Assembly: GCA_038503075.1 (NCBI GenBank)
Contig: JBCAML010000001.1
Location: 3,844,001 to 3,908,000 of the forward strand
Reading direction: 5' to 3'
Length of the DNA stretch: 64,000 nucleotides
From: Gyromitra esculenta
Lineage: Eukaryota; Ascomycota; Pezizomycetes; Pezizales; Discinaceae
In this document: in pieces, positions 24,853 to 36,707 of the stretch
Layout: each line of letters opens with the position of its first letter
How positions within the stretch are numbered: the stretch's first letter is position 1
The notes under the pieces: generated by a model
The model's input: only the letters and a program-made list of their open reading frames with translations
Database searches by the model: none
Told to the model about the DNA's origin: nothing
Made by a program: the position numbers and the translations under genes

Positions 24853-25860
24853 ATGACCGCGGATGCGAAGCGACTTGTTCTCTTTGGAGGCATCAGGTTG
24901 GATACCCTCACCCCTTCGAGGCAGAATAGTTACTGACGGCTACCACAGGCCCTGGAAGTCGAGCGAATGGACAGCTCAGGATGATAGGGTGCGAGGCGGG
25001 AGCTCAGTCGTATGTCCCTGCCTCCATTCTCACGTCTCCTTCCCCATAACCTAAGTCTGATCAGAATGGCATGCAATTAGTCCTACCTCATTCCAGCTTC
25101 CGACGGTACGACAGCCATCCTTAACGGTAACCTCGACACGAGAACCCTCGGCGGCGCAGGATTCGCGAGCCAGCGCACGACTGTGGATAAGGTGTGGGAC
25201 TTAAGTCCGTACAATGGGGTTGAGGTTGTTGTTAAGCGAGGAGGCTTAGGTGAAAAAAGTTCGCCAATCACTCGAGTTGTGGCACTCTGCATATGTTAAC
25301 TGATAGGTTCAATTGAATAGCGAATAAAATGTTCACCCTAGTCCTCAAGGACGTTATGCCACCTTCGTATATCGATGAAAACACTAGAAGGAAAAGGGAG
25401 CAGTCGACGATCTCTTACGAAGCTACTTTTAAGCCTTCAATAGGGGGCTCAGACCCAGAGGAGCGGGTATATCTGCCGTTTTTAGAGTTTAAGGCAACAT
25501 ATCGAGGGCACGAGAAGGACGATGCCCCGCCACTAAATCTTTCGAATATTCGAAGGTTTTCGTTAATGGTCCGAAGGTGAACCCACTTTTCGATTTATTT
25601 CAGGAAGAGTAAACGCTAATAAATAAATCAGTTTCTTTGATAACCAGTCTGGTCCATTCCAGATAACGCTGGTTTCTATATCAGCAGTGACCACTCCTGC
25701 ACGAAAGACTATGGGAGAACTAAGAAGACAGGATCCAGATGGATTCTATGATGAATACGATGAGTTCGATAATGATCACGATGACCATGATCTGAGTGCC
25801 GATGGAGACAAACCAAGGAAAGCTAGAGCACGAGGTAGTTGGGGTTGTAGTGTGTTATGA
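24853..25860 (+). CDS. CIA30-domain protein (complex I intermediate-associated 30 family)
   Basis: The family is named after the complex I assembly factor CIA30/NDUFAF1; fungal short members are a single CIA30 domain. The model is exons 24853-24896, 24949-25009, 25081-25249, 25321-25576 and 25632-25860, giving 252 aa. Frames join exactly through four introns of 52-71 nt. Family stretches in order: RLVLFGGI, PWKSSEWTAQDDRVRGGSS, LDTRTLGGAGFASQRTT, WDLSPYNGVEV, FTLVLKD, EQSTISYEATF, LPFLEFKATYRG, LNLSNIRRFSLMVRSFF, ITLVSISAV and DPDGFYDEYDE. Together they cover the whole domain. No mitochondrial presequence is apparent, so a direct role in complex I assembly is not shown. The tail is acidic (DNDHDDHD). 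The start ATG is the first in frame and gives the expected N-terminus. Confidence 0.88.
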
Positions 25861-27962
25861 GACATCTCAAAATAGGGGTATATAGTAAATGTATTGTACC
25901 GAGAACAAAACCGTTGAATTATTCGAAAGTACTACGATACTCTTCAAGTCCCCCCATCATTTTCAGAATAGCATCCCTAAGACACACCATGATGCATACA
26001 TGTAGTCCACCCAACAGCTACTTGCGTCCTCGTGAAATTTTTGGGCCTGCCTGAGCGCGCATAGCATTAAGGGGTACATGTAACTAGCAGCAAGCTCCAG
26101 CTAATTGAGTACCTATATGTAGCCAACGTGAAAGCTATATGACCTACACACCTAGTATCACGGGGAGGCTGATAATGTAAAAATCTTGGCATAGCATAGT
26201 TCTATCTTCATCCGTAACTTCCTCATTATCATCCTCACCCTCACCTCTTCTTTCTCTCCCCCATAGTTCTACGTAATTATACGCCAACCTATCAAAACTC
26301 TGGGATCGTGCTGCCTTACACCTAGCTCTCGAGCTCAGATGCTTCAGTATTAAGGCCTAGACGTACCTTGCAGGGTTAGCTAACCCAGCCACCATGGTGT
26401 TCATTACTACTAGGTGAACTGAAATTGATGTGCTATACCTTCGCTTCTAACTACAGTAACTAGCTGCAATTTCCCACCCGATTAGCTGCTGTTGTTTGCT
26501 ACTTCTCAGCCAATCCATACAGAGGCAAGCCAGTTTCGGAGCTTCAAGAAAATACGAATATTTCCTACTAATTCATGTCTGTGATTGTTACACAGGACTT
26601 TTTCGAGGTCATCTTTTTAAGGCTTAAAAATTTTTCTCAACCTTTCCACATCTTGTTCGAAAAGATAGTCTCAACGACTTGCGTGACCAAATTGATAAAG
26701 TATAGAAAAACACTGCCCCGATATAATCCCGCCAAAGATTCGCCTCCGTTTCCTTAACCCCCACCCTTCGAGCCTTCATATTCGGCCTTCGGCACGCTTT
26801 CTAATCCAATTCTCGGGACGTTCAACTAGAGCGGGATTAGCCACGTTTCACAGCATCCCCTGAGGCACCCGTGTGTGCATTTAACGCATCAAGTAACCAA
26901 GAACTAAAGATTTGAGGACACCCCCCGTCTAGGCATGGCACGAAATTACTCACCCGGGAATAAGTCTTTCTCTACAGATCTAGCAAAGTTGTAAATCTGT
27001 AGGCTTGCTTGAATCAACAGCAGCTAAGTTAGATTTCCCTAATTGGGGTGGAGCGCTCTATCCTAGGTCGTTTGTGCCAAATCTTCGAGTGATATTTCAT
27101 GACACGATGTGGTATCAAGACATCATTAAGGTTTACTGACAAGGGGCTCACAGTTACAACTGCAAATAAATGATCGAATGGTGCATAGAAGTATAATTGA
27201 ACAATATCCTAATTGCCTTAGATCGCTACAAAGACGCTGGATTGGCCAGGAGGCGCAAAAAAAGAAACCTGAAAACCCCTCGATTTTACTTGGGATAAGC
27301 TTCCGCTTAGCAAGATTGAAATTGAGAGAGCGATACGTCTCCCAAAATTTCAAGTATTACATACGTATATTGCAATTACTAGCAAAATACCAACGTGAAA
27401 CCAGGCCTCCGGACCGCAGAGACAAATATTTGCACTACCGTCTCACCGCCAATCATATATCTGCAAAAAGAAATCAGTGGCTAGCCTCTCGTAACGACAG
27501 CTGAGACACCTGTAGTAGTTCAAGCTCCTTGTATCTATTTCGTTTTCCTAAACGGTTACTGTTTCCCCCAGATTCCTCCAATCCTAGACAATGAGCACAT
27601 TGTGGAGTTGGTCGGATCTCTTACCGTTTACAGTCCTGCAAGCCAAAAAGGGTTAGTTAAGCCCAGCCTCGATTCTGTGGAGTTGACCGACGTGTAGTCT
27701 CGCGATAGAGCGACCTTCCTGAAAAAGCAAAATATGCAGAGCGGAACTACAAAAGAGGTCGTCGACCCACATGCTTCATGGCCAAGCAAGCAACCGAGTC
27801 CCGAGGCCCAGCCCAGGGAACTGCTTAAATGCCACTTCCCCACAAAACCGAGCTTTAGCTGATCCAGTATCAACAAGACAACCCACAATTGCCTAGTTCA
27901 ATCGGCATTTATCTTACGGATAGTAATAATAATAATAAAAAAAGGGCCCCACTAAGTCGACC
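25861..27962. other. Intergenic, no gene recognised
   Basis: This lies between two plus-strand genes. TACATGTA occurs at 25997 and 26075, within 0.25 kb of the CIA30 stop codon. No other structure was noted; open frames are short and motif-free. Confidence 0.5.
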
Positions 27963-29883
27963 ATGCCTCACGAGTCTCCGCTGCCTCCAATCGATTGTAA
28001 GGGTTTCTCCAACTATTTCTAAAGCTAACTATCCTACTGGGATAACAACTAACCAGTCGACTCGCTCTCTAGTCCCAACCAATGTCTCAATCTGGAACTT
28101 CTTCTTTGGCCCCAATTCTACAATTTCCCGTACGCGCACTTCTCAAGTAGGCTCGTTCATCGACGCTTCCACTGACGCTTCCATCAACTTCCACCAGCTC
28201 AGAGCTCTTACCACATACCTTTCCACCGCCCTAACCAGGCACCATGGCCTCCGCCCCGGACAGACCGTTTCTCTCTTTAGCACAAATACAATTTACTACC
28301 CTGTCGCTATGTTTGGCATTTTGCATGCGGGCGGCGTAGTATCTGGCGCTTCGCCAGCATATACGGCTGACGAAATGGCATACGCGTTAAAGACCGCGGA
28401 TGCGCGGTTTATTTTCACGTTACCAGGGTCTGTGAAGGTTGCTGTGGAGGCGGCTGAGAGGGTTGGTATGAAGAAGGAGAGGGTTTTCTTACTAGAGGGG
28501 AAGATGGAAGGATTCACAACCCTGCAAGACTTGGTAGAGCTGGGGAGAAACGATAACGAGCAAGCGGAAGAGTTTGCGATTCCAAGGGGGAAGAAGAATG
28601 GGGAAGTTTGTGCGTTTCTAAGCTTTAGCAGCGGAACGACTGGACTGCCAAAAGCCGTAAGTTGCCATTTTATTTTGAGCCTGGTATTCTGAGTTATTAG
28701 TGGGGCTATGTTCCAGGGGGGAGCTAATTTGCAGGGTTATAGGTGATGATATCCCATCAGAACATGATCGCGCAATGCCTTCAAGTGCAAAGGATTACTA
28801 CAGACGATCTAACTAAAGTTCTTGCCGCTCTTCCATTATTCCACAGTAAATTCCCCCATCTCACATGTGTTGTGCAATTCAACTCCTCCCCCTCGGGTGT
28901 ATGACATATTTAAATGGCCCCAACTAAGCTCCCCCACAGTAACTGGAATAGTACATATCCTCCACCTCCCTCTCCTCATCAACGCCTCCGTAGTAATGCT
29001 TCCGACATTCAGCCTTCCCCTCCTTCTCGATGCAGTAACCACCTACAAAATCATCGAAGTCCTTCTCGTTCCCCCAATACTCATCAGGATGATCCGCGAT
29101 CCAATAGTGTCCAAGTATGACCTACGCCATGTCAAGCGTTGGTCATCAGGCGCCGCGCCATTAAGTAAGGAGGTAATTCTCGAGTTAGAGCGAAAATTCC
29201 CATGGATGGGGCTCAAGCATGGATACGGGATGACGGAGAGCTGCAGCTGCATTAGTGCTACTATAATCGGGGACGAGGCCTACGAGCATGCACACTCGGT
29301 AGGATCAATATGCGCAAGCACGGTGGTAAAAATCGTAGACGAAGAAGGAAAGGAGGTGCCTGTAGGCCAGCCAGGAGAATTACTAGCGAAGGGACCGCAA
29401 GTCACGATGGGATATTTAAATAACCCGAAAGCAACGGCAGAAACCTATGACAGTGACGGGTACCTACACACTGGCGACGTGGCGGTTATCGATTCCCACG
29501 GCCGCCTTGACATTGTTGAGAGGATCAAGGAGATGATAAAAGTAAACGGAGTCCAGGTTGCCCCAGCAGAACTAGAAGACCTGCTTCTTGGCCACCCCAA
29601 AGTCGAGGATGTCGCTGTGTTAGGTGTGCCCCACGAGTTTATGGGTGAGGTGCCGAAGGCGTTTGTAGTATTGAAGGATAGCTATAGAGGAGAAGATAAG
29701 AAAATGGTAGAGAGAGAGATAGTGGAGTATGTGAAAAGTAACCGAGGGGCGAAGACAAAGTGGCTACGCGGCGGAGTAGAGTTTGTTGAAACAATACCAA
29801 AAAGCCCAAGTGGGAAGATTTTGAGGAGAGTTTTAAGGGAGGCGAATATGAAGGGAGGGATAGGGGGGAAGGCTAAGCTTTGA
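27963..29883 (+). CDS. 4-coumarate-CoA-ligase-like acyl-CoA synthetase, probably peroxisomal
   Basis: This is an adenylate-forming enzyme that activates a carboxylic acid with ATP and transfers it to CoA. The model is exons 27963-27996, 28073-28656, 28743-28845 and 28940-29883, giving 554 aa, the family's usual length. The start at 27963 was chosen because it yields SPLPPID joined to FPTNVSIW, the standard N-terminus. A longer frame from 27889 has no such match. Motifs: phosphate-binding SSGTTGLPK at about 197-205, YGMTE at about 336-340, HTGD at about 417-420, ERIKEMIKVNG, and the catalytic Lys in PKSPSGKILRR at about 533. The protein ends in AKL, an accepted peroxisomal targeting signal type 1. 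Fungal relatives act on aromatic, fatty or other acids, and the substrate cannot be read from the sequence. Confidence 0.92.
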
Positions 29884-32800
29884 GTTTATTAGTTCAGTAG
29901 CTATTTGTAAGAAGCATAGTAGGATCAATTTTCTTCGCGGACTGTCACTGGACACAGAACAGATTTCTAGAAAAAATAGAGGACTGTAAGTTGATGGTCT
30001 TCATGAGACTACTAAAAAACAAATGTAACACCGAACTTTTCAGGTAGGTAAAATGAGATTAATAAATATCCCTCGTCAACTTGATTGCTATCTAGATTAT
30101 GATATCGCTTGCGAGAGACATTCCCCATGGAAGTCCGCGTCGAAGAATCCTCCTACAAAGAAGGGAGAAGATAGTCAGATCTCGAGGTCAACTAGTAGGG
30201 TGCTCCACTACCGCCCGTCCACATTGTCTACCGGACGGCGTACTACGGTCGTAGGGGGAAGTCTGCCCCTATGTAGCGGTTCTGTACTCGACCTTGAGTA
30301 GCGAGGCTTGAGACCTTGACGATTCATACCTCAACATTCCGCAGCTCGAGATCTTAAAATTTGTAAACCTCAAGACTCCAGCAACTCGAGACTCCATGCC
30401 TTGAGTACCAGTCACCGCTCCTCCACAGCTGCTAGCACCGCCACCTAATAACAGAATTTCTTCTATACCCATAGTGCAACGTACTTCTTGGGTGCACCTC
30501 AAATATTTCCAGGGTCAGGTCAGGATAAATATTGGGCTAGGTTGATCCGTTGAAAGGTCTGTCTTCATTGGCTGCCCTATACAGTACAATCGCCCTATAA
30601 GAATACGGTTGGTTCCGAAAATCGTATTCTTATAAAAGAGTTATTCTCATATGAAAAGCAAGCCACACTCAAAATTACCCCTGTCAGGATTGGATTCAGC
30701 ATTCTTATAAGGCAAGTATTCTTATAGGACGATTGCACTATATAAACCCCTACCGTAAGCACCTCCTTCGTCGCCATTTATTCCTTTCAACCCTATTAGC
30801 CTAGTTCAAGAAGTGCGGGAATACCCATTTATGATTCCCATTGGAGGAGGTAGGCAAAAGGCGGGTTCCAGTCTAGTGCAAGTAGCGCCAAGGGTTTGCC
30901 TACCTTCAACAAAATACGGGATAACAAGAACCTAATATCATCCTCAAAAACTCGCAGACTTCCAAGTCTCGCTAGGGCCCTGCATTGCCCTATGCATCGC
31001 AGATATTGTCCACTCATGTGTACCCTAGCGGTTGAGAGGAGACATCCTAAGATATCCCACAACAGTAGGGATGACCGATATCATGTACCACTTTCGCTTG
31101 CCACCGTGGCAGCTATCTAAGATATACTAACTGTGCCCTAATCTTTAATTCTAGGTGATTCATATGGTGATATTTGTCTATCAAGAACTCGAAGATGCGA
31201 TAGCCTTAGAAACTCTCTCGAACCTATCGAGAAGAGTCTCATTGCTATCGAGATTGTATCGCAAACACATGCTCACCAGTAACCTAAGATTTTAGCTATT
31301 GCTAAAATTCCCAGAAATATAGGTAATGACGAAGCATGTGCATATTTAGAGAGTGGGTGGAAAATCACCTCGATAGACATATTCTCGTAGAAATTCTGTC
31401 AAGGGAGCATCCTATCTACCCATTAGTATCTCTCCAAAAACAGGACGCATCGTTCGAAATTATTATTCCTGATATAGCTCACTAAATTTCTCCCCCTGAA
31501 GTGCCCGCATAGTCTAGTTGACTCTTTTGGGGTACGTGTCATCGGCATATCTAGTGTGCATATAGATAGATAGATAGATTAATCATACACGCTCTAGTGT
31601 GCATGTTCGAGACTAGTTCCCTAATAATACCCTCCAAATCAGTCTAGCTACTTCCACTTATACAGTTATACTTACCCAATCTCTGTAGGGAGGGAAGTTG
31701 TAAAGGATCGCCCACCGGCAATTCTCAGCACGGTGCAGTACTAAACAAAATAATTTTCTCCACTTGTCTACCAAACATTCCAAGTATTAGACACACCACC
31801 GAGGAAACCACCGTATTAGGATACCCGTACGTACGTGCCGCACGACATCAAGTATGTGATAACGGGGTCCTGTGGTGATTGTTCGAGATGCATCAAGTAT
31901 GCTCAGGCTACCAGTACCCAAGAGTATTCAAAGTTGCCTCAGCAATTCTCTTAAGACTTCTGACGCTCGTGCTCCATATCCGGTGTAAACAATGTCCGGT
32001 CGTGTAAGTAAAGAAGCAAGCAAAAAGCGCCTCAGTTTGATCAAAACGTTTGATGACAGTATGGATGGCCCATCCCAAGACTGATCCTGGGTGTCCCCAG
32101 TGTCCTTGATGGCTGAGATAATACGCCCTGTAGTGACTTAGGTGCATTCGATGTCCTATAGTAGAGCACAAAAACACAGACCTTGACGAGAAAAGAGGCG
32201 GAGATAAAAGAATCTCTACCATGGGGTGTAAATATTAGGCAGAATAACCAGACTACCCCACGGAGACTTCCAGCTGGCAATTAGACAGATCGAATAGGAG
32301 AGTTCTCTCCCAGTCTCGCTCAGCCCCAAACATTTGTGTGAGACGGAGTGAAATAGGTAACTTTATACCCTATTCGCTTTAGCAATGCCAGACACACGAG
32401 TAAAACAAGAACCATTAGAGATTCGACCAAGAGGATATCGATTCCGTGCCCAGCAGCAGCACCAAGCTAACAGTAACATACGTACCGCTCCTAGAGCTAG
32501 GTCTTAAAGGAGCGGTAGCGTGTTATGCAACTGTGTCTGCCATTTCCCGAGAGCTAAGTTTCTGAGACCAACAGCGGCAATAAGTCAGCAGCACTCAAAA
32601 CCAATGATATGTAGCCTCCAAGAAGCGAAGATAGTAGTGATTAGAGCAACTGTGAGTAGAAGATTCCAGACAATGGCATATGGTATCTGCCCCTGCTGTT
32701 TTATAGACTAGCCCTAATTCACCGGAAGTAGCGATATAGCTCGCCGCACCCTATGCCGCTCATACTGCAGCATAGGAGGCTATCAATGAGCGGCGAGAAC

Positions 32801-33920
32801 CCCTACGAGAGCAAATTCCGCGGCTAGAAGAAATATCATCAGCACCATTGTCCAAAGAGAAAGGGAAAAGAGGGAAATTCGTATACTCACAAAAGAGGAC
32901 CTCATTTTGACGTATGAGGCCGTCCTGGAGTAGTGAGCTCCAAGACCCATCCAACCCTATCCAGAGGGTTGGAAAGAGATTCGAATTCCCTCATCTCCCC
33001 TGGTGTGAAGAAGATAAAGAAAGTGACGAGGAGTAAAGTGAAGGAAGAGTGAAGTGGTACCAGCAAAAATAATAACCCCGCTAAGCAGTCACACCAGAAT
33101 AAAATAGAATCTCTTCGACGTAAGCTAGGGCTGTGACTGCCGCGTGATGGATAGGGTTGGGTTGGTATGCTACGCACGGGACCTCCACCACATCTATGGC
33201 TGGACCACCCCTATGAAGTAAGAAAACAATTCGTCGACACCCCAATATGTAATAAGTCGGCTGCAAGACTGCCTGCATTGTTCACCCAATGGCCTAAATT
33301 ACACAGGCCCTAAAATCGTCATTCGACAAGAGTAAGCCGAGAAGTATCTTCATTTCAACTCTTATTCTACTACCCATATTCCAACAGAGCGAATATTTCT
33401 ATATCTCAATCTACTACTCCCCAAATCTAAACCAAATACCTAGACTCAACACCACGTAATAGTAAATACATGTACCTTACCCAAGGAGGATCAAACCTCT
33501 AAGATCCAACACACTAAATGGCGAACCAAACAAAAGCCTAGACCTAACCCTAATTCGCAATCGAGTGATATATTGTGCATAAGTCCTTCCATGTTTAACA
33601 CACCAAGCGCTATCGAGCCCCACCAAGCCCTACCACAAAACCTTACCCACCGCACACCCCCGCTCACCAAAGAACGCATCATACCAATGAGTAGGGATCT
33701 CAGTTAGAGCCAAACAGTAATTACAGGAACGAGCCACTAATGATACAGCGACGAAAGAAACAACGAGTGAGTGAATACCGATCAATAATGAACAAAAAAA
33801 CAATGAAGTCCTCGTATATCGCCCATTACTATCTTCCCACCCACCCTCTCCCTATTTTTAATGAAAAATAAGAAAAAATAACCCCCGATTCCAACCCTAA
33901 CCAATCAAAATCATATACAA
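29884..33920. other. Gene desert with one MITE
   Basis: No gene was recognised. The stretch contains the MITE at 30582-30740, a short GATA microsatellite near 31563-31580, a small inverted repeat built on ACCGCTCCT near 32485-32520, and TACATGTA at 33467. Nothing else stands out. Confidence 0.5.
30582..30740. mobile_element. MITE with 25-bp terminal inverted repeats and TA duplications
   Basis: The 159-bp element has terminal inverted repeats at 30582-30606 and 30716-30740, differing at three of 25 positions, and is flanked by TA on both sides (30580-30581 and 30741-30742). The left end starts CAGTACAATCG, the CAGT start and TA target being typical of Tc1/mariner and pogo/Fot1-type transposons. 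The motif ATTCTTATA recurs inside (about 30625-30634 and 30701-30709), giving subterminal repeats. It has no coding capacity and would depend on a transposase made elsewhere. Confidence 0.85.
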
Positions 33921-35808
33921 TCACTCGCCACGAAAATCGCGATTTTCAAACCTATCTTTATCAAAGTATCTTGCACCGATAGTATTCCCATTGAATAATC
34001 TTCCCTCGAGCGCATTCACCGCCTAGCCCACACCACACTACGTCAGCCTCCATAATCCCACAACCACGCACAACACGCATAAGGGAAAGAGGACATACCC
34101 GCAATGCGCTCAACTGACTAGTAAACATAACAAAAACTCTTGACCTCCCCACCTCACTGCCCGTGCCCCAATCCACAATCACACGTTCTACCATGCCATA
34201 TTTATCCTGACACTCCTCTCCAATTTCCTGTAGCAGTACCGCTTCATCTTCATCTTCGAGGCCGTCCACCATTCCGTGTAACACGACCACCTCGCTCATT
34301 TTGCCGAACTTGGATGAATCATCTACGGCGCGTCTGTTCTTGTCGATGATCTTGCCGCGGCCCGGTGCGTCTTTGCCTTTGGCGGCAACCATGCGGAGCG
34401 GTTGTACGATACCGGTGTTGCCGGCGCCGAGACCGGTGTTGGGTTTCCAGCCGTATTTGGACATCAAGCGATGCGCGAAGTCGGCTTGACCAGGGCGAGT
34501 AGAGCGTTCTTCGGGTTCTTCGAAGGCACTGGGCTCTGGGGTTGGGTCTTCGGCTGGGGGTGTGTCGGTGTCGGGGAGGGCGGCGGGGAGGGTATAGCGG
34601 ACTGGGGCGCGGGAGATTGTGGATGGTGGGGCGGATGGTGGAGGTGGAGGAGGTGGGGGTTGATATTGTGCTTGTTGTTCAGGAGGTGGGTAATTTTGGG
34701 GTGGCGGTGGAGGGTAGAAGGTTGGAGGTGCGGCGGGCTGCGGCGTGGTAGATGCGTAGCCGGCCTGGCCAATTTGGCTCATTCGTATGCGGCGCGCGTA
34801 GGCATCTTCACCGGACGCGTCGTCGGGGACCTCGACAGTCGGGGCTGGAGGTGGGGGCGGCGGCGGCGGTGCATCTATCTGAGGTGGTGGGGGGGCAAAT
34901 GAGTATTTCGAGGGTGGCGCAAAGCGATCTAAGCACCAAATTAGTAGCCACAAAAAAAGCATGTGGGAAGGGGGCGACGAACTAGCGTTACCAGCTTTAT
35001 ACCCCTCGTCATCCTCACTATCATAGCTATCTTCCCTCCCGCCTCTTCTCCGCCTCTTCCCATAGACCCGTTCTCGCCAATCCTCCATCTCCCTAATCTT
35101 CTCGTCCCCTTCCCGGTACTCCTCGTAGCTATTTGGTCGACTGGGGTCATATATATCGTCCCAGTTCGTCGGCGGAGGTGGCGTATCCTTATTCTTCTTC
35201 CTGCGCTTCTTCCCGCCGCGCGCCTGGCTATGTTTATTCGATGCATAAAACCCATTGACGTCGTCGTCGCCATCGCCCGTCCAGTCCTCCAGCGTCGTCT
35301 TAACAATCGGCCTCGCAGGGCCAGTCGCAGCCGTAGCTTCCGTAGTAGTGGCGCTGGTTATACCCGCTGCGGCGGCTGCTGCGGCGCTGGTGGCGCCAAT
35401 GGGCTTCATGCTGATTTTCGGTTTCGCATTCTTGTTGTTGGCCATCTGTGGTCTCTTCGTGACGGTTGGCTGGAAACGTAGCGCAGCTGTTCGCGGGGAA
35501 GGAAGAAGAAGAAGCGCATAAAACGCGTGAGCATTCAGTCGTTCTCCCAAGAAAAATAACTAATTAAAAAAAAGGCATTATAAATGTCCGCGGAAAATAC
35601 CAGCATTGAGCTTTTTCTGGGCGGAAGAAGCGGTGGGCGCGGGGGAGGATGAGTCCGCCGCGTCAAGCTTAGAGGTTGTTGGCGATTCGGTGGAGCCGGA
35701 GGGTTTGAAGACTACGGGGGCACGGGAGATGGAGGAAGAGGTGGAGGAAGGCTCGAGGAGATTGGCGTAGAGACCGGACATGCCGGGGCGGGCGGGAGGG
35801 TCGGGCAT
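33921..35808 (-). CDS. SPF45/RBM17-type splicing factor (G-patch plus RRM)
   Basis: SPF45 acts in 3' splice-site selection through its C-terminal U2AF-homology RRM. The model is exons 35808-35601, 35486-34992, 34928-34099 and 34022-33921, giving 544 aa. The N-terminus MSGLYANLLEP..ISRAPVVFK and, after intron 1, ALRFQPT..KRPQ match the family's conserved start. A basic/acidic middle and long proline runs (roughly residues 245-330) follow. The G-patch (about 383-414, AHRLMSKYGWKPNTGLG) and RRM (about 446-540) come last. The last exon supplies AVNALEGRLFNGNTIGARYF, where RLF is in the place of the RXF loop that binds ligand tryptophans. Intron 2 is 63 nt, a multiple of three and free of stops, so its retention would keep frame. 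The gene is divergent from the YCII gene. Confidence 0.93.
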
Positions 35809-36707
35809 GGTTGATTGATTTGGAAGTCGGACTGGTGAAGAAAGAGAACCAATGTTTCTGTTGGAACGGAGAGAGACAAGTGTGCTGGTTGACGTTGAAT
35901 GTTGGTGATGTTACCCGGCTGGCATGACGGCTGTTACCCGGCTGAGTTATCCAGGCCATCTCATCTCAGCACCCCACAAATGCATTCCAATCGACTGGTT
36001 GGATGGGAGCTGGGATGAGAGGAGACAGGGGATGGGATGGATAGCCCAATGGCGATATATGCTATCAACTCCATCAGTTCAATTCGAGCTATAGACAGTA
36101 TCCTTCGAACCGAGGGGAACGGATGAAGCCACGCAGAGTGTCACAGTCCCTGCAGCTTAAAACAGAGTAGATGGGAGCACGAGGTTGGCGTTCGAGAGAC
36201 AGGGCTGTAGCGGTTGTTTCCAGGCCAGAAGGGAGTGCGAGACAAGGGAGGTGGAAACGATCAGGTGGAGATAGCAGCAGATATACGCGCTGCACCCACA
36301 CGCATGGGTCCAGTGCCTATGCAGTACAGCTATGCGTAGTACATGTAGTACGCAGCTACATGTAGCTGCAGCAACAGTTTTGTTTCCATACAACACTTCT
36401 GCTCGATAAACATCTCGCGATAGACTCCGTGCATGTTTTCTCACGTTATTTATAGCACTCAATTTCTTCCCATATACGAGCAACAGTCAAAACACTACCC
36501 TATTTAAAATAAGCCGTCCACGAGCATCTAACTCTCTTCCCCTTCAATCCCATGCATTTTCAATCCTCCACACAGCTATCCCAAGATCCCTGGCAAAAGT
36601 CATCATCATCACCATCATCACCGTTGCCTCGGCACGAAATTACACAGCTTCCCCTCCCGATTATCCCTCCCAGAACTCAATCCCCCTCTTCCACACCCTA
36701 AACAGCC
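35809..36707. promoter_or_regulatory. Shared divergent promoter region of the SPF45 and YCII genes
   Basis: The 0.9-kb gap lies between two start codons facing away from each other. It holds two TACATGTA sites (36340 and 36357). The second is the centre of an 18-bp perfect palindrome, GCAGCTACATGTAGCTGC at 36352-36369. No TATA box was identified. Confidence 0.5.

Noticed and set aside
27889..27962. Upstream extension of the acyl-CoA synthetase frame
   Set aside because: The frame is open but unlike the family; a spliced first exon from 27963 restores the expected N-terminus.
35446..35550. Longer frame from the ATG at 35550 as start of the SPF45 gene
   Set aside because: Part of it is intron. 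The true N-terminus with the conserved MSGLYANLL block lies at 35808, and intron 1 joins it in frame.
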